From contig NZ_WOTD01000001.1 of NCBI RefSeq assembly GCF_011516885.1, positions 62,001 to 126,000 on the forward strand: a stretch of DNA of 64,000 nt, given 5' to 3'. Position 1 is the first letter of the stretch. Each line of letters opens with the position of its first letter. Position numbers and translations under genes: made by a program. The notes beneath the pieces are model-generated. The model saw only the letters and a program-made list of their open reading frames with translations. It had not been told where the DNA came from and did not search any database. Source of the DNA: Acetobacter lambici. Lineage in GTDB: Bacteria > Pseudomonadota > Alphaproteobacteria > Acetobacterales > Acetobacteraceae. Of this stretch, positions 46,274 through 55,782 are shown in pieces.

Positions 46274-47229
46274 TCTGGGCTCGCAATCGTCATGGCTTCA
46301 ATAAGTGCTTCTTGTTTATCCAGATTAAAGCGTTCCGTCTCGGTATGAACGCGCATAATCTGCTCCCATGCAGCGGCAAGGGCTATGCACTGGCTGCTGC
46401 CTGCCTTTGCGGCCTGCCGCGCCGTGCTTTGCAACTGGTCCGCCAGCAGGGCAAAAAAGAGGCCAAAATCGTAATCCTTACGCAGGACGGTTTCGGCAAT
46501 TTCGTATCCGCGCAGGGCGGGAACACCCTGCAGGACCTCGGCAACCAGAGCGGCCACACCACCACCTGAATCGGCCAACAATGCCACAGCCTTACCCGGC
46601 GCTCCATGTGATTGTGACAAAATACGCAGAAAATCCTGCTCGGGCAGGTCTGGCCATAATGTGTGCAGCACTCTGCGCATATCCGCCTCTGGCAAAGGGG
46701 CCAGTTCGAGCCTGCGGCAACGGCTCCGTATGGTGGGTAGCAGACGCCCCGGTGCAGAGCTGGTCAACACCAGAACAGTGGCCGGAGGCGGCTCTTCCAG
46801 AATTTTAAGCACCGCATTGGCCGCACTGCGGTTCATCCACTCCGCGCCATCCACAATAACCACGCGCCAGCCACCTTCTGCCGCCGTACGGCGCAAAAAG
46901 GCGTTGATGGGCCGCACATCATCAGCAACGATTTCCTGTCGGTAGCGCTGTTTTTTTTCATCATAACCACGCTCAACCACCAGCAGATCAGCATGGGTTG
47001 CAGCGGAAATACGGCGGCCAACAGGGTGTTCCTCCGCCTCCCCGCCAAGCAGAATACGCGCCAGCGCAAATGCAAACGTGGCCTTGCCAATACCCGGCGG
47101 GCCAATCACCAGCCAGGCATGGGGCATACGGCCTTTGGCGAGTGCTTCCACAAACAACGCCAGTTCCGCACCATGCCCGTGCAACTGGAGCGATGCCATG
47201 CGAGGGGACAGGCTGAGGGCATCAGACAT
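46270..47229 (-). CDS. holB: DNA polymerase III delta' subunit
   Basis: Clamp-loader subunit. The 319-aa protein has a AAA+ core, HAWLVIGPPGIGKATFAFALA (P-loop), VVIVDGAEWMNRSAANAVLKILEEPP (Walker B region) and LLPTIRSRCRRLEL. It lies between tmk (8-nt overlap) and metG (4-nt overlap), a typical alphaproteobacterial order. Confidence 0.94.
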   Translation of the reverse strand: MSDALSLSPRMASLQLHGHGAELALFVEALAKGRMPHAWLVIGPPGIGKATFAFALARILLGGEAEEHPVGRRISAATHADLLVVERGYDEKKQRYRQEIVADDVRPINAFLRRTAAEGGWRVVIVDGAEWMNRSAANAVLKILEEPPPATVLVLTSSAPGRLLPTIRSRCRRLELAPLPEADMRRVLHTLWPDLPEQDFLRILSQSHGAPGKAVALLADSGGGVAALVAEVLQGVPALRGYEIAETVLRKDYDFGLFFALLADQLQSTARQAAKAGSSQCIALAAAWEQIMRVHTETERFNLDKQEALIEAMTIASPE

Positions 47230-47860
47230 GGGATAATCTGGACAAAATTTCCTTCATGATCAGGCTGTTCACAGCCTCTTCGCTGCAATTCGCTGTTGTA
47301 ATACTCTGTACGCGTTCGGTCTGCTGCTCGGCTATGGCCCTGAACCCTGCGGCAATACGGGCATGGAAGCCCTCATCCGCCTGTTCGTAGCGATCTGTTG
47401 GCACCCCGCGCACGGCCAGCCTGTGGCGTGTGACATCCCTTGGCGCCTGTAACAGAAAAGTCATGTCCGGTGTCAGGCCCAACTGGTTCTGCAACACCGC
47501 AATCAGGTCCAGAATGGCCGGGTCACCCTCCGCCCGCCCATAGCCCTGATACGCCATGGTGGAATCCGTAAACCGGTCACACAGCACAATCCGCCCCTCG
47601 GCCAGTGCCGGACGTATAACCTTGTCCACATGATCAAAACGGGCGGCAAAATGCGTAAGAATTTCCGCACGGAGGGAGAGCGGATTTTTGCCGAACAGCA
47701 GTAACTGCCGCAGGTCCTCCGCTCCGGGGGACCCACCAGGCTCCCGCGTAGCCAGCACCTTGTGCCCCTGCGATTGAAGGGCGTCCCTGAGCAGGCGGAG
47801 TTGCGTGGACTTGCCAACGCCCTCCCCCCCTTCCAGCGTTATGAACAGACCAGACATCAT
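47222..47860 (-). CDS. tmk: Thymidylate kinase
   Basis: Phosphorylates dTMP to dTDP. The 212-aa protein has ITLEGGEGVGKSTQLRLL, TREPGGSPGAEDLR and DRFTDSTMAYQGYGR. Two adjacent ATGs (47860, 47857) are possible. It begins 3 bp after the DD-carboxypeptidase stop and overlaps holB by 8 nt. Confidence 0.96.
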   Translation of the reverse strand: MMSGLFITLEGGEGVGKSTQLRLLRDALQSQGHKVLATREPGGSPGAEDLRQLLLFGKNPLSLRAEILTHFAARFDHVDKVIRPALAEGRIVLCDRFTDSTMAYQGYGRAEGDPAILDLIAVLQNQLGLTPDMTFLLQAPRDVTRHRLAVRGVPTDRYEQADEGFHARIAAGFRAIAEQQTERVQSITTANCSEEAVNSLIMKEILSRLSHV

Positions 47861-47863
47861 GGC

Positions 47864-49075
47864 TTAAAGGTGCAGCCGTCTGGCGGCCCGCCCAAGCAGG
47901 CCGAGGGCTGGCACGCCCTGCCCCGCCACAAGTGGAATACTGGCTTTTCTACCGCCGGGCAAAACCACGCTCAACTGCCCCACAACCTGTCCCTCGCTTA
48001 CTGGCGCAATCAGCGGGCTGTCATAATCGATGGCCACATGCGTGCTGTTTTTCCACCCATGGGGCAGCAGCATTCTGAACTCCTGCGCGGCAACCAGAGG
48101 TACGGTCTGGCTGGCCCCCATCCATACAGGAGCCTGCTCCACGATCTCACCTTTGTTAATGATCTGGGCGGTTTCAAAATTAGCAAACGCCCACCCCATC
48201 AGACGCTCACCCTCACGCCCACGCGCACCATCGCTCGGCAGACCGTTAATGGCCATGACAACACGCCGCCCATCCCGCTCGGAGGACGCGCACAGACCAA
48301 ACCCGCCAGCGTCCGTGTGGCCAGTCTTCAGGCCATCCGCCAGTCCCTTGACCACCAGAATATTGCGGTTTTCCTGATGGATTTTGTTAAAAACAAACTC
48401 TTTTTCAGAAAAGAAATGGTAATATTCGGGAAAGTCATGGATCAGGCGCAACGCCAGATACGCCACGTCCCGCGCGGACATATAGTGGTTGTCCGCAGGC
48501 CAACCCGTTGCATTCATGAAGTGCGAATTGGTCAGACCCAGCTTGGCCGCCGTATCGTTCATCAGCGCGACAAACTGCTCCTGAGAGCCCGAAATCCCTT
48601 CGGAAAGCACAATACATGCGTCATTGCCGGACTGGATGACCATGCCCTGAATCAGGTCCTGCACGGCAACGCTCTGCCCCAGCGGGACAAACATTTTGGA
48701 GCCCTGCATACGCCATGCGCGCTCGCTGACCGGCAACATCTGGTCAAGCTTGAGCCGCACGGCCCGCAACATGCCAAATGTGACATAGGCCGTCATCATC
48801 TTGGTCAGGGAGGATGGCGGCATGCGCTCATCCGCATTTTTTTCCAGTAAGGCAGCGCCACTGCCATAATCCAGAATACAGGCCCAGCGCGCCATTGTGT
48901 CCACTGGCCCCACCGGAGTGGAGGCAGGGGTTTCGGGCACAATGCCCCCAACTGGCGCGGGAGCCGCAGGCACGGCGGAAGACGCCGCACCATGCCGGGG
49001 ACGCGCTACCGCCCCCCCCAGCCCACCAGAGAAAAGGGCCGCGCCCCCTGCGAGTAAAAACCGTCGAGTCTGCAA
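47864..49075 (-). CDS. D-alanyl-D-alanine carboxypeptidase (PBP5/6 type)
   Basis: Trims the terminal D-Ala of peptidoglycan stem peptides in the periplasm. The 403-aa protein has SxxK in PPSSLTKMMTAY, SGN in VIQSGNDACIVL and KTG in GLKTGHTDAGG, plus a C-terminal beta-rich domain. The N-terminus QTRRFLLAGGAALFSGG has an RR-F-L start that looks Tat-like, followed by a Pro/Ala linker. The start is TTG at 49075 with AGGGA upstream. It sits between rlpA and tmk in the peptidoglycan part of the operon. Confidence 0.93.
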   Translation of the reverse strand: MQTRRFLLAGGAALFSGGLGGAVARPRHGAASSAVPAAPAPVGGIVPETPASTPVGPVDTMARWACILDYGSGAALLEKNADERMPPSSLTKMMTAYVTFGMLRAVRLKLDQMLPVSERAWRMQGSKMFVPLGQSVAVQDLIQGMVIQSGNDACIVLSEGISGSQEQFVALMNDTAAKLGLTNSHFMNATGWPADNHYMSARDVAYLALRLIHDFPEYYHFFSEKEFVFNKIHQENRNILVVKGLADGLKTGHTDAGGFGLCASSERDGRRVVMAINGLPSDGARGREGERLMGWAFANFETAQIINKGEIVEQAPVWMGASQTVPLVAAQEFRMLLPHGWKNSTHVAIDYDSPLIAPVSEGQVVGQLSVVLPGGRKASIPLVAGQGVPALGLLGRAARRLHL

Positions 49076-49084
49076 AGCTATTCC

Positions 49085-49936
49085 CTATTCGACGACGATG
49101 TGAGAACCATTTAAACCATTAGCCAATGCCCGTTTAAGGGCTGCGTCTGCGGCACTTATAGTCGCAAACGGTCCCTGCCGGACAGCCCACATCATGCTTT
49201 GGCCCGACATTACCGGCCTGACCACGCCACCATGGCTGCCAGCCTGCATCATCGCGGCGGAGCGGGAGGTAAAATCCATGGTTTCCACCCACAGCATACC
49301 CGGAGCCGCATAGCCCTGCGCATAGGCAACCGGCATATCAGCCAGCCTTACGCCTGATGCTGTTGGGGGAGCCTCCGCCCCACCACCAACCGCCACGACC
49401 GAAACACCACCAGCCCCACCAAGACTGGACTGAACGACCTGCTCCCTTGGTGCGGCATCAATCTGCAAGGCAACTCCTCCGGGCAGGATTTCAGCCAACT
49501 GACGGCTTGCGGATTCGTCCTCCACAATCCTGACCTGAGCCGGGTCAGGCCCCATGCCAAGCAGATTGGCCGCCTGCGTGGACAAGGCCAGCGCACGGCC
49601 AGACTGTGCTGGCCCACGGTCATTCACCCTTACACGCACCTGCCGCCCGTTTTCCAGATTTGTCACGGTCACAATGGCTGGCAACTGCAGTGTGGGGTGG
49701 CTTGCCGTCATCGTGGCCATGCTATGCACCTCACCATCGGCGGTCAGTTCCCCCTCCCGCCCATTCTGGCGCACGGCAAGACCAGTTCCCTGCCAGGCAA
49801 ATTCCTCACGCGGGTAGAACCACTGGCCCTGCACCTGCCATGCGGTACCCACGGTATAATGCACGTCTGGATGGGATGACGGTGCGGGAGAACACGACGC
49901 CAACAGCAGACAACCCCAGAAAACGACTTTTTTCAC
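49085..49936 (-). CDS. rlpA: RlpA-like septal lytic transglycosylase lipoprotein
   Basis: A 283-aa lipoprotein (lipobox LLASC in the first 16 residues) with a double-psi beta-barrel domain: YTVGTAWQVQGQWFYPREEF, ELTADGEVHSMATMTASHPTLQLP, and VRVNDRGPAQSGRALALSTQAA with the catalytic Asp. The C-terminus (QGPFATISAADAALKRALANG) is a SPOR-like segment that binds denuded glycan at the septum. GTG start at 49936 overlaps the mltB stop. The classic RlpA YDxxxHGRxTAxGE motif is altered (FAWQG...ELTADGE). Confidence 0.88.
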   Translation of the reverse strand: MKKVVFWGCLLLASCSPAPSSHPDVHYTVGTAWQVQGQWFYPREEFAWQGTGLAVRQNGREGELTADGEVHSMATMTASHPTLQLPAIVTVTNLENGRQVRVRVNDRGPAQSGRALALSTQAANLLGMGPDPAQVRIVEDESASRQLAEILPGGVALQIDAAPREQVVQSSLGGAGGVSVVAVGGGAEAPPTASGVRLADMPVAYAQGYAAPGMLWVETMDFTSRSAAMMQAGSHGGVVRPVMSGQSMMWAVRQGPFATISAADAALKRALANGLNGSHIVVE

Positions 49937-50913
49937 GTTATGGCATCACCCAGAAGCCCTACGGCCAATGCATAAAAATCTGATGGATTGTACCGTCGGA
50001 TCACGTTGAAATTATGGTAAACAATAAAGGCCTCGCCGCCCGGTCCATCGGGACGGATAACCGCACCTTCACCCACGGACATATCAAACTCACCAGCACG
50101 GGGCCTTACCCCCTGCTGCACCCACCACGCAAGCGGCCTGACATGGCCGCGACCAAGAAGGGACTGCTCCAGTGAATCGGGCAGTACAACGCCCTCCCCC
50201 CAAGGCTGTCCGGCCTGCCAGCCACACCGGGCCAGATAATTGGCTATGGAGGCAAAGACATCACCCTCATTATGCCAGATATCCGCCCGCCCGCCCGCAG
50301 GGTAACTGGCGGCGTAGCGCATATACGCACTGGGCATGAACTGCGGTTGCCCCATGGCCCCCGCATAACTGCCCAGCATATGGGCTGGCGGCACCCCCGC
50401 CTGCTCGGCCACATGGAGCGCTTTGAGCAATTCCGTGCGGAAAAAGCTGGCCCGTCTGCCGTCATAGGCAAGGGTTGCCAGCGCATCGATGACCGAAAAC
50501 GTGCCCATGCGGGTGCCGTAAGCGGATTCCAGCCCCCATATGCCCGCAATGGCGCCCCCGCCAACACCATACAGCCCGCTGATCTGCCCCAACAGGTCTG
50601 CCCGCTGCTGAATGGCGGACAGGCCATCGTTCAGTTTTTTCTCGCTCAGAACGCGATCTTTATACTGTGCCCATGTCAGGGTGAATTCAGGCTGATGCCG
50701 ATCCGCCTGCAACACTTTAGGGTTGGGAGCAGACACATGCGCAAATGCCTGCGCAACCACGGAGGAAGACACACCCTGCGCCAGTGCCTCCCGCCGGACC
50801 CCGGACAGAAATGCGGTGTAACTGCCACTCGCCCCATGTGCCGCGTTGCGCGCACAAACAGGCAGGGCCACCAGCAGAGTGCCGCCCCCGGACAAAAATT
50901 TTCTACGTAACAT
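49933..50913 (-). CDS. mltB: Lytic murein transglycosylase B family
   Basis: Cleaves the MurNAc-GlcNAc bond. The 326-aa protein has a Tat- or Sec-type signal (RRKFLSGGGTLLVALPVCA), the catalytic Glu129 in IWGLESAYGTRMG, GSYAGAMGQPQFMPSAYMRYA and the C-terminal FNVIRRYNPSDFYALAVGLL. It is the first gene of the operon ending with the MBL hydrolase at 43110. Confidence 0.93.
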   Translation of the reverse strand: MLRRKFLSGGGTLLVALPVCARNAAHGASGSYTAFLSGVRREALAQGVSSSVVAQAFAHVSAPNPKVLQADRHQPEFTLTWAQYKDRVLSEKKLNDGLSAIQQRADLLGQISGLYGVGGGAIAGIWGLESAYGTRMGTFSVIDALATLAYDGRRASFFRTELLKALHVAEQAGVPPAHMLGSYAGAMGQPQFMPSAYMRYAASYPAGGRADIWHNEGDVFASIANYLARCGWQAGQPWGEGVVLPDSLEQSLLGRGHVRPLAWWVQQGVRPRAGEFDMSVGEGAVIRPDGPGGEAFIVYHNFNVIRRYNPSDFYALAVGLLGDAIT

Positions 50914-51146
50914 GAGGCACGATCCGCTTTGCAGACGACACAGGCAATTACACTATCCTGCTTTTACCCGTCTGTCAGGCTATGTTGTCCTCTTTAATCC
51001 ATCACATACTCTGGCTCACTGCATGCGATGCCGCCGAGCGACCTTTCCCGCCCAAAAGCTTGACATGTGCCGCGTAAAAGAGCCTGTTGCCGCAGGTTCT
51101 GAGCGAAAGCTGAACATATCCGCCGTGTTGGAGACCAGGCTCCGTT

Positions 51147-51713
51147 GTGCTTGACCATTTTCTGGAACTGACCGCCACACAACCTCTTTGGCAGGTTTTG
51201 ATTGTTATTCTGGCCACCTTTGTGCTGGAAGATGCGGCAACCGTTATTACGGCCATTCAGGTTCATTTACACACAATCAGCATCCCGCTTGCCCTGATCT
51301 CCCTATATGTCGGCATTGTTCTGGGGGATGTGGGGCTGTACGCTCTGGGAGCACTTGCGGCCAGATGGCCCCCTGCGCAACGGTGGATTACTGTTCCCTC
51401 TGCTCAGGCACAACAGGCCTGGTTGAGCAAAAACCTGTTCGGGGTTGTGTTCATCAGCCGGTTTATTCCCGGCACCCGCCTGCCCCTTTATACCGCATGT
51501 GGTTTTTTCCGTGCGGGATTACCTGTTTTTACGGCAGCAACCCTCTGCGCCACCCTGATCTGGACTACAGCCCTGTTCATGCTCTCCCTCCATGTAGGGG
51601 GGGCTTTGCTGGCCCATCTTGGCGCATGGCGCTGGGTTGGGGTTGCGGGCTTTGTTGTTGTTATCATTCTTATGGGGCGGCTGGTTGCACGCACCCAAAA
51701 ACACAAGATATGA
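51147..51713 (+). CDS. DedA family membrane protein
   Basis: A 188-aa inner-membrane protein with four or five hydrophobic segments. The DedA/SNARE-associated signature is in FGVVFISRFIPGTRLPLYTACGFFR split over two helices, with an acidic residue in the first half (FVLEDAATV). DedA proteins recycle or flip undecaprenyl phosphate and phospholipids. The start is GTG at 51147. Its stop overlaps the ATG of the ATP-grasp gene (ATGA), so the two are translationally coupled. Confidence 0.85.
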   Translation: MLDHFLELTATQPLWQVLIVILATFVLEDAATVITAIQVHLHTISIPLALISLYVGIVLGDVGLYALGALAARWPPAQRWITVPSAQAQQAWLSKNLFGVVFISRFIPGTRLPLYTACGFFRAGLPVFTAATLCATLIWTTALFMLSLHVGGALLAHLGAWRWVGVAGFVVVIILMGRLVARTQKHKI

Positions 51714-52786
51714 CCCTGCCCATGCCCCAGCACGACAAACAGCCTAATCCCCTCTCTCTTTTCGAGTTCTGGCCGCGTTGGCTGTTTTACACGCCTGTTG
51801 TGGCATACTGGATACTTCTGGGCCTGCGCTACAGGGACGTAACCCTGCCCACCGCCGCCAACCCCCGCATAACAACAGGCGGTCTATGTGGTGAAAAAAA
51901 GAGTGATCTGCTGGATATGGCAGGCCCCTATGCAACGCGGTGGATTGCGCCATACACCACACTGACCACAGGCCAGAACGATCTGGCGGTCGCCACGGAA
52001 GCCATGCGCTCCAAGGGGCTGGAATTCCCCGTTGTTGTCAAACCCGATATCGGGTGCAACGGCACGGGTGTAAAACTGGTCCATTCGCAGGAAGAACTGG
52101 CACAGGTCTGCGCCGCATTCCCACGTAATATCGAACTGGTCATTCAAAGGCTGATTACGTGGCCGCACGAGGCGGGGCTATTTTACATCCGCCACCCCGA
52201 CGAACCAACTGGCCGCCTGACTTCCCTGACATACAAGGATATTCCCTTCCTGACAGGCAACGGGAAAGACACGGTTCTGGAGCTACTCAAGCAGGACGTA
52301 CGCACCAGCAAGGTTCTGCACATCTACACCCCCCGTCTGCAACACCGCCTGAACACCATTCCTGCCCAAGGCGAAAGGCTGGATCTGGTTTTTGCTGGCA
52401 ATCATTGCAAAGGTGCTGTCTTTCGCAACGGCATTCCCGACATTACGCCAGAACTGACGCAAAAGATCGATCGGATCATGCAGGATATTCCCGATTTTTA
52501 TTTTGGACGCATTGATCTTAAATTCCGTAGCGAAGAAGATCTGGCGCGTGGCGAAAATTTTGAAATCATCGAAATTAATGGTGTCGGGGCGGAAGCCATT
52601 CACATCTGGGATTCCCGCACCACCCTGCGTGAGGCCTATGCCGCACAGTTCCTGCATTATGGCGAGAGCTACCGCATAGGGGCAAAAAACAAGGCAGCGG
52701 GCTGGAAGCCCACAAACCTGTGGTACGGACTACGCTTATGGCGCGAACAGAAAAAGCTGCTGGCGTCCTACCCTCTTAACGACTAG
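51710..52786 (+). CDS. Membrane-anchored ATP-grasp ligase-like protein
   Basis: A 358-aa protein with one hydrophobic segment at about residues 19-40 (WPRWLFYTPVVAYWILLGLRY) and an ATP-grasp fold: GLEFPVVVKPDIGCNGTGVKLV (nucleotide-binding strand), VIQRLITWPHEAGLFYIRHPDE, FAGNHCKGAVFRNG and FGRIDLKFRSEEDLARGENFEIIEINGVGAEA with the metal-binding Asp/Glu/Asn. It is related to D-Ala-D-Ala ligase-like carboxylate-amine ligases, but the substrates are unknown. ATG 51710 overlaps the DedA stop; longer in-frame codons lie inside the DedA gene. The C-terminus overlaps the permease gene on the other strand by 11 bp. Confidence 0.82.
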   Translation: MTLPMPQHDKQPNPLSLFEFWPRWLFYTPVVAYWILLGLRYRDVTLPTAANPRITTGGLCGEKKSDLLDMAGPYATRWIAPYTTLTTGQNDLAVATEAMRSKGLEFPVVVKPDIGCNGTGVKLVHSQEELAQVCAAFPRNIELVIQRLITWPHEAGLFYIRHPDEPTGRLTSLTYKDIPFLTGNGKDTVLELLKQDVRTSKVLHIYTPRLQHRLNTIPAQGERLDLVFAGNHCKGAVFRNGIPDITPELTQKIDRIMQDIPDFYFGRIDLKFRSEEDLARGENFEIIEINGVGAEAIHIWDSRTTLREAYAAQFLHYGESYRIGAKNKAAGWKPTNLWYGLRLWREQKKLLASYPLND

Positions 52787-54320
52787 AGGGAGCCTCCGCC
52801 ATTGCGGCCCGCTGTTCCCGCCCCAAGCGGGAATGATGCCGCCCATAAAAGCGGTAACAACTCCACCCGCACAGAGCATAAAACGCAAGAAGCACTACTG
52901 GCACGGGGTCCCCCCCCATAAATGCCAGAACCATGTCCCAACAGAGTGGGGCAACCATAAAACCGCAGAAGATCATGCCCAGCAACGGTACGTAGCCAAT
53001 CCACACACCGCGCAGCACAAACCCGCCAAAGGGCACAACAAAGGCACGCCTGTAATCAGGGGCCGTGTTCCGCATCCATATGACGGTAAAGCAGACGATA
53101 CCAAACGCTGTTGCCGTGCCCAAACTGACCAGATCGCCAATAATATCAATCGGCAGCACCGCAGTAGCCAACGCAACCACACTCCCCAGCATTATGCTAC
53201 CAAGCCATGGCGTATGGTAACGTCTGTGCAGGCGGGAAAAAATGGGGAACAGCAGACCATCTTCCGCCATGGCGAAGAAAATACGGCTCTGGGCATACAG
53301 CAGCCCCATAAGCACTGAGCAAAGACCAACCACGGCGCCAATTTTAACAAACAGGGCCAGCCAAGGCTGGTGCATGGCGTTGACAGCAATTGCCAACGGG
53401 TCCGCCACGTCGAGCGACTGCCACGGCACAACTCCGATCAGCACGGCCGCCACCACCATATAAACCACCGTGCAGATCACGAGTGAGAGCACAATGCCCA
53501 CGGGCACATCCCGCTTGGGATTTTTGGCCTCGGCCGCAGCGGTGGAAACCGCCTCGAACCCGACATAGGCAAAAAAGATAACAGACGCCGCCCGGAAAAT
53601 ACCCGGCACACCGTAGCGGAACCCACCCTGATAGGCGGGGATAAAGGGGGTCCAGTACGCCGGGTGCATTTCCCAAACACCCAGAGCCACAAAAACTGCC
53701 AGCACACCGACTTTAAGCACAACAATAAGCGAATTGATTTTAAAGGATTCCCGCACCCCTACAATCAGCAGTGCAGTCACAACCACAATGGATAGAGCGC
53801 CCAGCAGGTCGCACTGCCAGTTGCCTACAATATGCCTGTCTAACCCCTGATGGGTCACACCCAATGTTGTGGTGTGCAAAGCGGTTGGCACATGGATTCC
53901 CAGATCATCCAGCAGACTGGCGGCATACCCGGAAAAACCGGCAGCCACCCCCGCGCAGGAAATGCCGTATTCCATCAACAACAACCAGCCAACAGCCCAT
54001 GCCCACCCTTCCCCCATGGACACATAAGCATAGGTATAGGCCGACCCCGACACAGGCATAACAGACGCCAGTTCCGCGTAGGACAAAGCGGTAAACAGGC
54101 AGGCAATCCCCGCCACGACAAAAGACAGCAGAATGGAAGGCCCAGCATAATTGGCGGCCGCCGTGCCAGTCATAACATAAATGCCAGCACCAATGGTTGA
54201 ACCCACGCCAAGCATGGTCAACTGCAATGGTCCCAGCGTTTTTTTCAGGCGTTGCCGCCCGTTTTCAAGCTCTATTCTGGCGAGTGTCTTGCGCAGCAAG
54301 GGGGCGCGACCACGTTTCAT
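52776..54320 (-). CDS. APC-family amino acid permease, CAT subfamily
   Basis: A 514-aa inner-membrane transporter with about 12-14 hydrophobic segments. It has LTMLGVGSTIGAGIYVMTG (TM1 substrate-binding kink), SYAELASVMPVSGSAYTYAY, and FFAYVGFEAVSTAAAEAKNPKRDVP (TM6 region), the pattern of cationic amino acid transporters (YfnA/CAT). The substrate cannot be told. ATG 54320 is preferred over GTG 54329. Only 12 bp separate it from uppP upstream. Confidence 0.9.
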   Translation of the reverse strand: MKRGRAPLLRKTLARIELENGRQRLKKTLGPLQLTMLGVGSTIGAGIYVMTGTAAANYAGPSILLSFVVAGIACLFTALSYAELASVMPVSGSAYTYAYVSMGEGWAWAVGWLLLMEYGISCAGVAAGFSGYAASLLDDLGIHVPTALHTTTLGVTHQGLDRHIVGNWQCDLLGALSIVVVTALLIVGVRESFKINSLIVVLKVGVLAVFVALGVWEMHPAYWTPFIPAYQGGFRYGVPGIFRAASVIFFAYVGFEAVSTAAAEAKNPKRDVPVGIVLSLVICTVVYMVVAAVLIGVVPWQSLDVADPLAIAVNAMHQPWLALFVKIGAVVGLCSVLMGLLYAQSRIFFAMAEDGLLFPIFSRLHRRYHTPWLGSIMLGSVVALATAVLPIDIIGDLVSLGTATAFGIVCFTVIWMRNTAPDYRRAFVVPFGGFVLRGVWIGYVPLLGMIFCGFMVAPLCWDMVLAFMGGDPVPVVLLAFYALCGWSCYRFYGRHHSRLGREQRAAMAEAPSSR

Positions 54321-54332
54321 CCTATCCACGAC

Positions 54333-55181
54333 TTACGCTGCGAAGTGGAACATCAAAAACGCGGCTCCCCCTGCCACCATGCAATACCACGCAAAAGGAG
54401 ACATGGCCCAACTGTCATGCTTGCGGAAATAATGCATAAGAAAAGCCGTACTTGCCAGAGCGGTTACCCCGGAAACAACGGCTGCCAGCAGAGCAATATG
54501 CATCTGGGCAGGGTCAATAGGTGTGTGGCGCATTTTAAACGCTTCGCGCACCGTTGCCGCAATAATAACGGGCTGGGCCATAAGAAACGAAAAACGTGCT
54601 GCCGCATCATGGTGCAACCCACGCAGCAGTCCGCCACAGATTGTGGCCCCCGAGCGCGACAATCCCGGAAAAAAAGCAAAGCACTGGAAAAAACCAATAA
54701 ACAACGCATCGCGCGATGTAAGGCTGGCCAGATAACGAACATCCTTGCGGACAACACTGCTCCGCAGTTTTTCAACCACCAGCAGCAGAACACCGTTAAA
54801 AAACAGGAACAGCGCAGCGGAAGATGCGGAGCCAAACACGCTGCGCAACCAGTGTTCAAACAGGCCCCCCACAATAACGGCAGGCACCGTAGCAAGGCAG
54901 ATCAGCCACAGAATATGCAGGCTTTCCAACTGAATACGATGCCCGAACGCCCCAAACGCTCCTTTGCACAGAGCCAGCCAGTCCTGCCAGAAAAAAACCA
55001 GCAGCGCGACAGAGGTCCCCATGTGCAACATAACCAGAAATGGCAGAAATGTCGGATCATGCAGATCGTATGACCAGTGCAGCAAAGACGGCAGGACAAC
55101 AGCATGCCCAAGACTGCTGACAGGAAAAAGCTCAGTAGCGCCCTGAAGCAGCGCCATGATAAGTGCCTGAAAAAGGGACAT
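54333..55181 (-). CDS. uppP: Undecaprenyl-diphosphate phosphatase
   Basis: Dephosphorylates undecaprenyl pyrophosphate for reuse as lipid carrier; confers bacitracin resistance. The 282-aa polytopic protein has QGATELFPVSSLGHAVVLPSLL and FFPGLSRSGATICGGLLRG, the two conserved BacA motifs. The usual GxTEFLP is GATELFP here. Upstream of the permease on the minus strand. Confidence 0.94.
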   Translation of the reverse strand: MSLFQALIMALLQGATELFPVSSLGHAVVLPSLLHWSYDLHDPTFLPFLVMLHMGTSVALLVFFWQDWLALCKGAFGAFGHRIQLESLHILWLICLATVPAVIVGGLFEHWLRSVFGSASSAALFLFFNGVLLLVVEKLRSSVVRKDVRYLASLTSRDALFIGFFQCFAFFPGLSRSGATICGGLLRGLHHDAAARFSFLMAQPVIIAATVREAFKMRHTPIDPAQMHIALLAAVVSGVTALASTAFLMHYFRKHDSWAMSPFAWYCMVAGGAAFLMFHFAA

Positions 55182-55312
55182 GTAGGTTTAGGGTTCCAAA
55201 CTGTCTGATATCTGACTGCTGTCCTTGCACCATGCGCCTAAGTGCTGCAAGGATTTCGTCCTGTTTAACTTTTTGCGCAAGCACACTTTTATCATAAGGG
55301 CCGTAACCGACC

Positions 55313-55771
55313 ATGAGCCGACAAAACCACATAGGCGCTATTATTTGCAGCACTCTGGTTCTGGCTGCGGCAACTGGATTTGGTATGTACGCTACCAACA
55401 CCCAAAAAACACCGGGCAAAACATCCTACGAACTTGCTGCCCGTTTTGTTTCGGCCAATGGTCTGGCCCGCGGCGCGGATGTGGATATTGCCGGCGTAAA
55501 AGTGGGCCGGGTTTCCAGCATTACGCTTGACCCTGCATCCCAGATGGCCATTGTCCGCTTCCGGCTTGATGGAGCGCTCCACCTGCCTACAGACAGCACA
55601 CTCACAATTGGCAGTGGCACCCTCTCCTCCGAAAATGCGCTGATGATCGAACCGGGTAAAGCGACAACACTGGCCCAATCCGGGCAGATGCTGACCCACA
55701 CACTTGAACCCACCAGCCTTGAGCAGCAGGTCAGCAACTACATTTTTGGGGCGGGAAATCTGGAGCAGTGA
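55313..55771 (+). CDS. mlaD: MCE-domain protein MlaD
   Basis: Periplasmic, inner-membrane-anchored component of retrograde phospholipid transport. The 152-aa protein has one membrane segment at about 8-27 and an MCE domain: YELAARFVSANGLARGADVDIAGVKVGRV and ALMIEPGKA. MlaD normally sits with mlaE and mlaF; neither is here. It is followed by a 38-bp palindromic hairpin. Confidence 0.87.
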   Translation: MSRQNHIGAIICSTLVLAAATGFGMYATNTQKTPGKTSYELAARFVSANGLARGADVDIAGVKVGRVSSITLDPASQMAIVRFRLDGALHLPTDSTLTIGSGTLSSENALMIEPGKATTLAQSGQMLTHTLEPTSLEQQVSNYIFGAGNLEQ

Positions 55772-55782
55772 GCCAATTCCTT

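Noticed and set aside
51188-51709. Upstream extension of the ATP-grasp frame through the DedA gene
   Set aside because: It would overlap almost all of DedA in another frame, its translation is Cys/His-rich nonsense, and the ATGA overlap at 51710 gives a natural start.
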